A stretch of DNA of 13,920 bases from Bacteroidales bacterium UBA4788 (lineage in GTDB: Bacteria; Bacteroidota; Bacteroidia; Bacteroidales; VadinHA17), in the NCBI GenBank assembly GCA_002402965.1, contig DHGW01000075.1:10514-24433 (forward strand). The letters run 5' to 3'. The position numbers and the translations under genes were made by a program. Positions 6,986 to 13,920 of the stretch are shown here, piece after piece; position 1 is the stretch's first letter, and each line of letters begins with the position of its first letter. The notes under the pieces are model-generated. The model saw only the letters and a program-made list of their open reading frames with translations, searched no databases and was not told the DNA's origin.

Positions 6986-8488
6986 ATGTATTTTAAACTA
7001 ATAATGACTTCATTGATTGCACTGGCAATTGCAGGATGCAATCATAACCATAATAATGCCACTGATACTGAATCCGAAGAAATTAAGGTTCAGTATACCG
7101 CATACAGCGACCAGTTTGAACTATTTGCCGAAGCCGACCCTTTCGTCACCGGTCAGAGTGCAAATGTCCTGTCACATTTCTCCAGCCTGCCGGAATTCAC
7201 AGCTCTTAAAAGCGGTGCAATTACTCTTAAACTCAATGTTAATGGTAAAGTCGTGGAACAGACACTGGAGAGTCCTTCACGAAAAGGGATCTACAGCTTT
7301 GATGTCAAGCCGGAAGTGAGCGGGGTTGGTACCCTTGAGTACACTGTTAAAACCGAAGCTGGTGATTATAAAATTATCGTTCCGGAGGTTGTGGTTTATT
7401 CCGGTAATCATGAAACAATAACAGCTGCCGCTGCGAACATTATCTCAAGAACCAATACCACGGTTTTTACCAAAGAACAATCATGGAAAACAGAATTCTC
7501 TACTGGTTACCCGGTGAGGGAACCGTTTGGACAGGTTATAAAAACAACAGCACAAATTCAATCCGCACAAGGCGATGAAGCTTTGGTGACAGCAAAAACA
7601 GGCGGTGTTATATCATTGCCCGCAAATGGCCTTACGGAAGGAATAAATGTGTCAAATGGCCAGGCACTATTAACGATTAAAGGCAGCGGGCTCGCTGAAA
7701 ATAATTCTGCTGTCCGTTTTGCCGGGGCACAGAATAATTTTGAAAAGGCCAGCGCAGATTATGAAAGAGCAAGACTGCTGGCTGAAGATAAGATTGTATC
7801 TGACAAACAATTACTTGAGGTTAAGACACAGTATGAGAACGCCAGATCGGTATATGAGAATCTGAAACAGAATTTTAGCGCTGCCGGACAAACAGTCTTC
7901 AGTCCGATGAGTGGTTTCGTCAAGCAACTTTTTGTGAGAAACGGGCAATATGTTGAGGCCGGGCAGCCATTAACAGTGATATCACAAAACAAATCGTTGT
8001 TGCTGCGTGCTGAAGTTCAGCAAAAGTACGCCCGTTATCTCATGTCAATTGAAACCGCAAATATAAGAACGACAGAAGATGATAAAACCTATAGCCTTGA
8101 AGAATTGAACGGGAAAGTCTTATCTGTCGGGAAAACAACCACAACGGATAATTTCCTTATACCGGTTACCCTCCAGATAAATAATATTGGCAGCTTTGTT
8201 CCTGGCGGTTTTGTGGAGTTATATCTGAAAACGGTCTCAAACTCGCAGGCTCTTACCATTCCAGTCTCGGCAGTTCTTGAAGAACAGGGAAACTTTTTTG
8301 TATTTGTACAGGTCACTCCCGAACTGTTTGAAAAACGTGAAATCAAAACGGGGGCTACAGATGGAATCAGCATTGAAGTTATCAGTGGACTGGCTGATGA
8401 TGAGCGCATTGTATTAAAAGGTGCGGTCCTGATCAAACTTTCCCAGGCCACCGGTGCCCTGGATGCACATTCAGGTCATGTACATTAG
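6986..8488 (+). CDS. Lipoprotein RND periplasmic adaptor (CzcB-like)
   Basis: Adaptor for the second metal pump, 500 aa. The N-terminus MYFKLIMTSL runs into a lipobox IAGC (residues 15-18), so it is probably lipidated at C18 and anchored to a membrane, followed at once by a His/Asn-rich NHNHNN. Residues about 31-145 form an extra N-terminal beta-type region not found in simple CzcB adaptors. The core follows: a first lipoyl half (about 200-233), a coiled-coil hairpin with Glu/Lys/Arg-rich helices (about 245-300), a second lipoyl half with FSPMSGFVKQLFVRNGQYVE (305-324), then beta-barrel and membrane-proximal parts. The protein ends DAHSGHVH, a possible metal-binding tail. Unlike the module 1 adaptor it has neither HMBD nor HMA domain. 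It starts before the CzcA-like pump with a 14-base gap, so the two are co-transcribed. Adaptor identity is strong; the metal is not determined. Confidence 0.9.
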   Translation: MYFKLIMTSLIALAIAGCNHNHNNATDTESEEIKVQYTAYSDQFELFAEADPFVTGQSANVLSHFSSLPEFTALKSGAITLKLNVNGKVVEQTLESPSRKGIYSFDVKPEVSGVGTLEYTVKTEAGDYKIIVPEVVVYSGNHETITAAAANIISRTNTTVFTKEQSWKTEFSTGYPVREPFGQVIKTTAQIQSAQGDEALVTAKTGGVISLPANGLTEGINVSNGQALLTIKGSGLAENNSAVRFAGAQNNFEKASADYERARLLAEDKIVSDKQLLEVKTQYENARSVYENLKQNFSAAGQTVFSPMSGFVKQLFVRNGQYVEAGQPLTVISQNKSLLLRAEVQQKYARYLMSIETANIRTTEDDKTYSLEELNGKVLSVGKTTTTDNFLIPVTLQINNIGSFVPGGFVELYLKTVSNSQALTIPVSAVLEEQGNFFVFVQVTPELFEKREIKTGATDGISIEVISGLADDERIVLKGAVLIKLSQATGALDAHSGHVH

Positions 8489-8502
8489 TAAACCACAGGC
8501 TC

Positions 8503-11500
8503 ATGATTAACAATATCATAAAATTCTCACTGAACAATAAGTATCTTATTATTTTACTTTCAGTGGTCCTGGTGGTTTTCGGAGTGCGAACCGCATTAAA
8601 TATGGATGTCGATGTTTTTCCTGACCTTACTGCCCCTACTGTGGTTGTGATGACCGATGCTCACGGTATGGCATCAGAGGAGGTCGAACGCATGGTAACA
8701 TTCCCTATCGAGACCTCGGTGAACGGTGCTACCGGAGTGCGCAGAGTCCGGTCGGCTTCATCACAGGGCTTCTCCTTTGTCTGGGTTGAGTTTGACTGGG
8801 GTACGGATATTTTCAGGGCACGTCAGATAGTGAGTGAAAAACTCATTACAATCTCCTCCCAGATGCCATTAGGTGTCGGTCAGCCGGTGCTGGCACCACA
8901 GTCAAGCGTTATGGGGGAGATATTTTTTATCGGAGTCCAGGCTGACAGCACAAGTCTGATGGATCTGAGAACCATAGCCGAATGGAATATTAAACCATTA
9001 CTGCTGGCAACAGGCGGAGTCTCCCAGGTGACAATTATCGGCGGAGACTATAAGCAATACCAGGTGCTTGCCAACCCTCAGAAAATGAAATTCTACAGGG
9101 TTTCAATGACTGAGCTGGCAGAGGTATGCAAAGGTCTCAGCCAAAACTCGACGGGAGGTGTCGTAAGGCAGTATGGCAATGAATATGTTGTCAGAGGTAT
9201 TGCACGGACATCTGATTTAAGCATTTTAGGCAATTCTTATGTCAAATCCGTCAACGGGAAACCGGTCAGATTAAATGATGTTGCCGAAATAAAAATTGGC
9301 GGCGCGGTTAAAATGGGATATGCCTCCGAAAATGCAAAACCCGCGATTATAATTTCAATCTCCAAACAACCACACATAAATACTCTTGATGTAACCCAAA
9401 GAATAGAGGATAACCTGAGAACATTGCAAAGGACTATGCCAGCGGACGTTAAACTGGACACAAAAATATTCCGGCAGGCCGATTTTATTGAAACATCGGT
9501 TAGCAATGTTCAAAAGGCACTGCTGGAAGGTGCAATATTTGTTGTAATAATTCTATTCCTCTTTCTGGGCAGTTTCAGAACTACAATCATATCTCTGCTC
9601 GCAATTCCGCTTTCCCTGCTTGGTGCAATACTTGTACTGAAACTGCTTGGTTTAAATATCAATACAATGAGTCTTGGTGGTATGGCTATTGCAATTGGTG
9701 CTCTTGTCGATGATGCAATTATTGACGTAGAGAATGTATATAAACGCCTTCGTCAAAACCGACAGAAACCCATAGAACTGCGACAAGACGCTTTTACAGT
9801 GGTATTCGAGGCATCAAAGGAAATAAGAGCCTCGATCCTGAATGCCACAATGATAATTATTGTAGCATTCATTCCATTATTCTTTCTCTCTGGTATGGAA
9901 GGAAGAATGTTAAAACCGCTGGGCATCTCTTTCATAGTGTCCCTGTTTGTGTCAATGGTTGTGGCAATGACACTGACACCATTACTTTCAAAAATGCTTT
10001 TATCAGATGACAGGTACCTGGCAAGGAATGAGAAGGAAAAATGGCTGGTGCGAAAGCTATCATATAACTATGAAAATTCTCTCAGGTGGTCACTGAACCA
10101 TAAAAGAGCAATAGTGCTTTCAACCTTTGGATTATTTCTTGTTGCACTGATAGCAATGTCCTCGATGGGAAGAAGCTTCCTGCCTGAATTCAATGAGGGA
10201 TCATTAACGCTTTCTGTAATTACGAAACCGGGAACCTCTCTTGAGGAAAGCAACAGCCTGGGAAATCTTGTCGAAACTGAATTATTGTCGATCCCGGAAA
10301 TATCCAGCACTGCAAGAAGAACAGGACGGGGAGAACTCGATGAACATTCGCAAACCACCAACAGTGCTGAAATAGATGTAAATTTTGCTCTGAAGGACCG
10401 CAGCCGTGAAGAATTTCAGGCAGATGTCCGGCGTACCTTATCCGGAATCCCCGGAATAGCTTTTACAGTAGGTCAGCCCCTTGGACACCGCATTGACCAC
10501 ATGCTTTCAGGAACAAGGGCCAATATTGCCATTAAGCTGTTCGGTTCAGACCTAAATAAAATGTTCTCCATAGGAAATGAGATAAAAAGTTCAATTGTTG
10601 ATGTTGAAGGTCTTGTGGATGTAAATGTCGACCAGCAGATAGAAATTCCTCAGATACAGATCAGGGCAAACCGTGACATGCTTGCTCAGTACGGAATAAC
10701 CACACAGGAGTTTAACGAATTTGTTGATATTGCCTTCGGAGGAGAAAAACTGGCGGATATCTATGAAGGTCAGAGAAGTTTTGGTCTCGTTTTACGGCTC
10801 GATACGGATTATACGGAAAACATAGAGGGCATTCGAAGTGCCCTCATTGACACCTATGACGGAAGGAAAGTTCCGTTGGAACAGGTTGCTGATATTGTAT
10901 CAGTGACCGGACCAAGTTCAATCAGCCGTGAGAATGTTCAGCGAAAAATAGTTGTTTCTGCAAACGTGGCAGGCCGTGACTTGCGTGGAGCAGTGCAGGA
11001 TATTCAGAAAAATATCAATGAGTCTGTAACCCTGCCTGAAGGCTACAGAATCGAATACGGTGGTCAGTTTGAAAGTGAAGCAAAAGCCTCACAGACACTT
11101 ATGCTGACTTCTTTGATAGCACTGGTGATAATCTTCCTGTTACTGTTTCAGGAGTTCAAGAATTTCAAACTGGCGGGAATTATCCTTCTTAATCTGCCAC
11201 TGGCCTTAATCGGAGGCGTATTTGCAATTTACTTTACATCAGGGATCCTGAGTATCCCCGCAATCATCGGATTCATCACGCTTTTCGGTATAGCTACCAG
11301 AAACGGTATTTTGCTTGTTTCTCATTACCAGCATCTGCAGGCAAATGGTACCTCATTGGCGGAGACAATCACCAAAGGGTCTGCAGACAGGCTTAATCCG
11401 ATACTGATGACCGCCCTGACAGCCGCCCTGGCACTTATTCCACTGGCTCTCCAGGGTAACCTGGCAGGAAATGAAATTCAAAGTCCAATGGCAAAAGTTA

Positions 11501-11604
11501 TTCTCGGTGGTCTGATAACCTCAACCTTGCTTAACATTTATATAGTCCCGATAGTTTACAGCGCACTCAGGACCCGGGGAATCCTAAAAAACGATAATTT
11601 ATGA
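8503..11604 (+). CDS. czcA: CzcA/CusA-family heavy-metal RND efflux pump
   Basis: Full-length 1033-residue inner-membrane RND transporter, close to the usual length for this family. It starts with TM1 (FSLNNKYLIILLSVVLVVF) and the first periplasmic loop motif DVDVFPDLTAPTV. TM4 has GGMAIAIGALVDDAIIDVEN, with D403, D404, D408 and E410 as proton-relay candidates. The second half starts near NHKRAIVLSTFGLF and FLPEFNEGS and ends with TM10 (FGIATRNGILLVS) and TM11 (NPILMTALTAALALIP). Of the three CusA metal-site methionines, the positions after EGS (LTLS) and in the NSAEID region lack Met; RIDHML retains a Met (10501-10503) near the third. This argues for a substrate other than that of module 1, perhaps a divalent cation, but the metal cannot be fixed. 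Its stop overlaps the next start by 4 bases (ATGA). The czcA symbol denotes family, not proven substrate. Confidence 0.92.
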   Translation: MINNIIKFSLNNKYLIILLSVVLVVFGVRTALNMDVDVFPDLTAPTVVVMTDAHGMASEEVERMVTFPIETSVNGATGVRRVRSASSQGFSFVWVEFDWGTDIFRARQIVSEKLITISSQMPLGVGQPVLAPQSSVMGEIFFIGVQADSTSLMDLRTIAEWNIKPLLLATGGVSQVTIIGGDYKQYQVLANPQKMKFYRVSMTELAEVCKGLSQNSTGGVVRQYGNEYVVRGIARTSDLSILGNSYVKSVNGKPVRLNDVAEIKIGGAVKMGYASENAKPAIIISISKQPHINTLDVTQRIEDNLRTLQRTMPADVKLDTKIFRQADFIETSVSNVQKALLEGAIFVVIILFLFLGSFRTTIISLLAIPLSLLGAILVLKLLGLNINTMSLGGMAIAIGALVDDAIIDVENVYKRLRQNRQKPIELRQDAFTVVFEASKEIRASILNATMIIIVAFIPLFFLSGMEGRMLKPLGISFIVSLFVSMVVAMTLTPLLSKMLLSDDRYLARNEKEKWLVRKLSYNYENSLRWSLNHKRAIVLSTFGLFLVALIAMSSMGRSFLPEFNEGSLTLSVITKPGTSLEESNSLGNLVETELLSIPEISSTARRTGRGELDEHSQTTNSAEIDVNFALKDRSREEFQADVRRTLSGIPGIAFTVGQPLGHRIDHMLSGTRANIAIKLFGSDLNKMFSIGNEIKSSIVDVEGLVDVNVDQQIEIPQIQIRANRDMLAQYGITTQEFNEFVDIAFGGEKLADIYEGQRSFGLVLRLDTDYTENIEGIRSALIDTYDGRKVPLEQVADIVSVTGPSSISRENVQRKIVVSANVAGRDLRGAVQDIQKNINESVTLPEGYRIEYGGQFESEAKASQTLMLTSLIALVIIFLLLFQEFKNFKLAGIILLNLPLALIGGVFAIYFTSGILSIPAIIGFITLFGIATRNGILLVSHYQHLQANGTSLAETITKGSADRLNPILMTALTAALALIPLALQGNLAGNEIQSPMAKVILGGLITSTLLNIYIVPIVYSALRTRGILKNDNL

Positions 11605-12776
11605 CACGCTTGATTATACTTCTAAGTACGGTTATTCTTGGCAGTTCAAATCTGTTGTCCCAGGAAATTGACAAGATTCTTACCGGGGTGGAAAAGAACA
11701 ATACCACACTCATCGCTCTCAGAAAAAGTGCAGATGCTGAACGTATCGGCAATAAGACCGGTTTATACCTGGCGAACCCGGAATTTGCTTTCAACTACCT
11801 GTGGGGCAGCCCGGAAAGTATTGGTAACCGAAAGGACATAAGCTTAATGCAGTCATTTGATTTTCCGTCAGCCTACGCTTACCGGAATCAGATTTCGGAA
11901 TACAGGAATGTCCAGGTGGAACTGGAATATGAGAGACTGTATAGATCAATCCTGACACAAACCCGCCTTGTATGCAATGAATTGATTTATCAGAACGCAA
12001 TGTCTAATGAGTTCCGGAGAAGAATTGGCAATGCCAGGAAAATAGCGGATTCGTACAGATTGAAGTTTGAAGCCGGCGAGACAGGAATAATTGATTTCAA
12101 CAAAGCTCAGGTGTACCTGCTGAATATTATCAAAGATGCAGAGTCCGGTGATATTGAAAGAAGTGCCCTGCTGGCCGAACTGAAAAGCCTTAATGGTGGC
12201 GTACCGGTTGAATTCAATGATAGTCTCTTCCCGTTACAGACTCTGCCAATTGACTTTGAGCAGTGGTATGTTAATGCTGAACAAAACAATCCTGTATTGC
12301 GATGGTTGAATCAGGAAATCTCAATCAGTCAGAAGAATGAAAAACTGAATACAGCAATGGGGCTCCCTAAGTTACAGGCCGGCTACATGAGTGAAGATGT
12401 CGTCGGGCAGCAGTTCCAGGGAATTGCAGTTGGTCTGTCAATCCCTTTGTTTGAAAATAAAAATGCCGTGAAATATGCCAAAGCAAAGACTTTTGCGGTG
12501 CAAAGTGCTGAGAGCGACAACAGACTGCAATTATATAATAACCTGAAAGCCTTGCATACAAAGGCAGTCAGTTTGCAAAACAGCCTGAATGATTATCGGA
12601 CCAATCTGCAAAAATTCAATAATTCTGCCTTGCTGCTGAAGGCACTTGACAACGGAGAGCTGTCGCTTGCTGAATATCATTTTGAACTAACTGTCTACTA
12701 TGAAAGTTATAATAGATTGCTGGATATAGAAAAGAGTCTTAATGAGACCATCATCGAACTATACAGATACCAGTAA
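11601..12776 (+). CDS. TolC-family outer-membrane channel of the second pump
   Basis: Outer-membrane factor, 391 aa, somewhat shorter than the module 1 channel (483 aa). The signal peptide MTRLIILLSTVILGSSNLLS is followed by QEIDKILTGVEKNN, the usual mature start of the family. Two helical repeats are visible, with the strand region LANPEFAFNYLWGS and FDFPSAYAYRNQISEYRN in repeat 1, and LPKLQAGYMSEDVVGQQFQG and SIPLFENKNAVKYA in repeat 2. At the periplasmic turn of repeat 1 it has the ordinary compact motif FEAGETGIIDFNKAQVY, with no Met-rich insert. The ATG overlaps the pump stop codon (ATGA, 11601-11604), indicating translational coupling. With the two preceding genes it completes an adaptor-pump-channel set, in a different order from module 1. 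Confidence 0.89.
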   Translation: MTRLIILLSTVILGSSNLLSQEIDKILTGVEKNNTTLIALRKSADAERIGNKTGLYLANPEFAFNYLWGSPESIGNRKDISLMQSFDFPSAYAYRNQISEYRNVQVELEYERLYRSILTQTRLVCNELIYQNAMSNEFRRRIGNARKIADSYRLKFEAGETGIIDFNKAQVYLLNIIKDAESGDIERSALLAELKSLNGGVPVEFNDSLFPLQTLPIDFEQWYVNAEQNNPVLRWLNQEISISQKNEKLNTAMGLPKLQAGYMSEDVVGQQFQGIAVGLSIPLFENKNAVKYAKAKTFAVQSAESDNRLQLYNNLKALHTKAVSLQNSLNDYRTNLQKFNNSALLLKALDNGELSLAEYHFELTVYYESYNRLLDIEKSLNETIIELYRYQ

Positions 12777-12780
12777 GGAA
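12775..12780 (+). promoter_or_regulatory. Ribosome binding site for the CDF-like gene
   Basis: AAGGAA overlaps the stop codon of the channel gene and lies 7 bases before ATG 12788. It is one of the few clear Shine-Dalgarno-like sites in the window, and it supports that start and coupling to the upstream gene. Confidence 0.6.
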
Positions 12781-12787
12781 TTTACCA

Positions 12788-13435
12788 ATGGAAGAAAAGG
12801 AACAAATATTATATAAAAAGGCATTCTGGTTAAGCCTGTTTACTATTTTTTACAACATTATTGAAGGAGTGGTTTCCATGGCTTTGGGTTATGCGGATGA
12901 AACGCTTAGTCTGTTCGGTTTCGGCGCTGACAGTTTTATCGAAGTGATGTCCGGCATTGGAATTGCAATTATGATAACGCGGATAAGGCAGAATCCGGAA
13001 AGTCCGAAGAGCAGGTTCGAAATAACAGCCTTAAAGGTTACAGGTTCTGCATTCTATCTGTTGTCAGCAGGATTGCTTGCAGGTATCATCCTGAATATCA
13101 TTTATAAACACAAACCGGAAACAACCATCTGGGGAATAGTGATTTCACTGATATCAATTGCTGTGATGATCTGGCTAATGAAGGCAAAAAAGAGCATCGG
13201 GAAAAAGCTGCACTCCGAACCTATAATTGCCGATGCCAATTGCACCAGGGTATGTGTATACATGTCAGTCGTGCTGCTGGTATCAAGTCTTGTTTACGAA
13301 TTAACAGGATTTGCCTATGCTGATGCAATCGGGGCTGCCGGTCTTATTTACTTCTCAATATCAGAAGGCAGGGAAGCCTTCGAAAAGGCAAAAGGAAAGA
13401 ATTGCAGTTGTGGTAAACACTTTGAAACTGATTAG
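12788..13435 (+). CDS. Compact CDF-like cation transporter with Cys-containing metal-site candidates
   Basis: Inner-membrane protein of 215 aa, probably with six transmembrane segments: about 12-33, 44-64, 83-106, 113-131, 152-170 and 175-191. It resembles the cation diffusion facilitator superfamily, whose members export divalent metals to the periplasm by proton exchange. TM2 has GADSFIEVMSG, where D48 and E52 form a DxxxE pair in place of the usual H/DxxxD. TM5 begins ADANCTRVCVYMS, giving D149, C152 and C156 in place of the family HxxxD pair. There is no room for the typical cytoplasmic C-terminal domain; instead the tail ends KNCSCGKHFETD with C206 and C208. It follows the second channel gene by 11 bases, so it probably belongs to the module 2 operon and could supply metal to the periplasm for RND export. 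Substrate unknown; soft or transition metals are plausible. Confidence 0.83.
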   Translation: MEEKEQILYKKAFWLSLFTIFYNIIEGVVSMALGYADETLSLFGFGADSFIEVMSGIGIAIMITRIRQNPESPKSRFEITALKVTGSAFYLLSAGLLAGIILNIIYKHKPETTIWGIVISLISIAVMIWLMKAKKSIGKKLHSEPIIADANCTRVCVYMSVVLLVSSLVYELTGFAYADAIGAAGLIYFSISEGREAFEKAKGKNCSCGKHFETD

Positions 13436-13459
13436 GCAGTCAGGTACTGACACTGCTAA
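13432..13459. terminator. Imperfect stem-loop between convergent genes, possible terminator
   Basis: TTAG-g-CAGT-CAG (13432-13443), loop GTA, and CTG-ac-ACTG-CTAA (13447-13459) form a hairpin with small bulges. It starts at the stop codon of the CDF-like gene and lies before the 3' end of the minus-strand DUF2400 fragment. It is well placed for a bidirectional terminator, but no strong T-tract follows on either strand. Confidence 0.35.
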
Positions 13460-13483
13460 TATGGCAGGAATCTTATTGCGAAC

Positions 13484-13693
13484 TTAGAATTTTCCGAATA
13501 CCCCCAGTCCGAAAAGGGCGAAATCATACTTCACCGGATCTGACGGATCAGGCTCACGCAGCCGGGCGTCAAGCTCCGCCACAGCCTTCGCATCACTCTG
13601 CTTACGAGTAAGCAGACCCAGCTTGCGGGCCACATTACCCGAATGCACATCCAGCGGACAGGATAGCACTGCAGGTGAGATGGAACGCCACAT
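13484..13693 (-). pseudogene. C-terminal remnant of a TIGR02757/DUF2400-family gene, interrupted by an IS
   Basis: Reading minus, 69 codons from ATG 13691-13693 to TAA 13484-13486 encode MWRSISPAVLSCPLDVHSGN, then VARKLGLLTRKQ and DPVKYDFALFGLGVFGKF. I recognise this as the C-terminal end of the TIGR02757/DUF2400 family, conserved in Bacteroidota and about 250 aa long; the biochemical role is not established. The family continues upstream of MWRSI, where the Met fits the usual Ile/Leu. Here the two codons before it are TAA TAA, and the sequence changes to AT-rich non-family DNA followed by a transposase end. The first three quarters of the gene are therefore missing next to it, most simply because an insertion element split it. 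The rest may lie beyond the element, outside the window. Translation from this internal Met would give only a fragment. Confidence 0.8.
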
Positions 13694-13920
13694 TTATTAC
13701 TCCCCTTTCTTAAACCACCGGAGTTATTTTTTAAGGTTAAAGTTCTTTTTCTTATTAAACATCTTTTTCCTTTTTCTGCTCACCTTTTCTAAGCTGCATA
13801 TTCATACCAATCAAAGGGTGTTTTACGGTCAAGGCTCCTATGCGTACGCCGGTTGTTGTAATAATCAAGAAACTTTTTTAATCCCTTGAAAAGTTCTTTC
13901 CCATCCTCTGCAGGGTTCAG
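13694..13920 (-). mobile_element. IS3-family-like insertion sequence, one end only
   Basis: The segment from the break in the DUF2400-like gene to the window edge is read as one end of an IS element. It contains the C-terminus of a DDE transposase (13789-13920) and about 95 bases of AT-rich non-coding sequence (13694-13788) with several T-runs, as expected between a transposase stop and the terminal inverted repeat. The exact tip and target duplication cannot be set: the junction is within a few bases of 13693, and the other end is outside the window. No canonical TG/CA tip stands out. Confidence 0.65.
13789..13920 (-). CDS. IS3-family-like transposase (OrfB), C-terminal fragment at window edge
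   Basis: Forty-three codons plus TAG on the minus strand are open to the window edge. The peptide includes KGLKKFLDYYNNRRTHRSLD and then RKTPFDWYEYAA. The pattern of an aromatic-rich FxxYYNxxRxHxSLxxxTP block just before the stop is typical of the C-terminal end of the rve integrase-core domain in IS3-family OrfB transposases. The DDE catalytic residues would lie upstream, with the final Glu probably just outside the window. Overlapping plus-strand frames have no recognisable protein content. Confidence 0.8.
   Translation of the reverse strand: MNPAEDGKELFKGLKKFLDYYNNRRTHRSLDRKTPFDWYEYAA

Noticed and set aside
7017..7319. Plus-strand 100-codon frame inside the lipoprotein adaptor gene
   Set aside because: It is out of frame with a convincing adaptor and has no family resemblance.
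13623..13889. Plus-strand 88-codon frame across the IS/DUF2400 junction
   Set aside because: It crosses two unrelated minus-strand coding segments and an AT-rich IS end; the Phe/Leu-rich product comes from T-runs.
1..13920. CRISPR array, tRNA/rRNA, toxin-antitoxin or defence system
   Set aside because: No regularly spaced repeats, RNA gene signatures or defence-type domains were seen; all clear genes are metal transport, a DUF2400 remnant or transposase.

Overview
The window looks like chromosomal or accessory DNA from a member of the Bacteroidota. Reasons: long CusA/CzcA-type pumps, a membrane-anchored CusB-like adaptor carrying both a heavy-metal-binding Cys/His zinc-ribbon-like domain and an HMA domain, few clear Shine-Dalgarno sequences, and a TIGR02757/DUF2400-like gene fragment. 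The genus cannot be named from the sequence.

Bases 1-12776 encode two complete-looking tripartite RND metal-efflux systems in tandem on the plus strand. Module 1 (1-6387) has a 5'-truncated CusA-like pump, an outer-membrane channel with a Met/Ser/Gly-rich insert, and a CusB-like adaptor with metal-binding domains at both ends. All three methionines that form the Cu(I)/Ag(I) site of E. coli CusA have counterparts, so module 1 is best read as a monovalent copper/silver exporter.

After a 74-base AT-rich gap comes a small His-rich exported or membrane-anchored protein (6462-6893). A second gap (6894-6985) holds a perfect 7-5-7 inverted repeat. Module 2 (6986-12776) follows: a lipoprotein adaptor with an extra N-terminal region and His-rich ends, a CzcA-like pump lacking two of the three Met-triad positions, and a short outer-membrane channel. 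A compact CDF-like cation transporter (12788-13435) with unusual D/E/C metal-site candidates closes the run. The likely logic: the CDF-like protein moves cytoplasmic metal to the periplasm, His- and Cys-rich domains hold it there, and the two RND pumps expel different metals across the outer membrane. No metal-responsive regulator is visible.

The right edge is unrelated. The C-terminal part of a DUF2400-family gene lies on the minus strand (13484-13693), cut by an IS3-family-like element whose transposase C-terminus reads in from the window end (13789-13920). No tRNA, rRNA or CRISPR array was seen.
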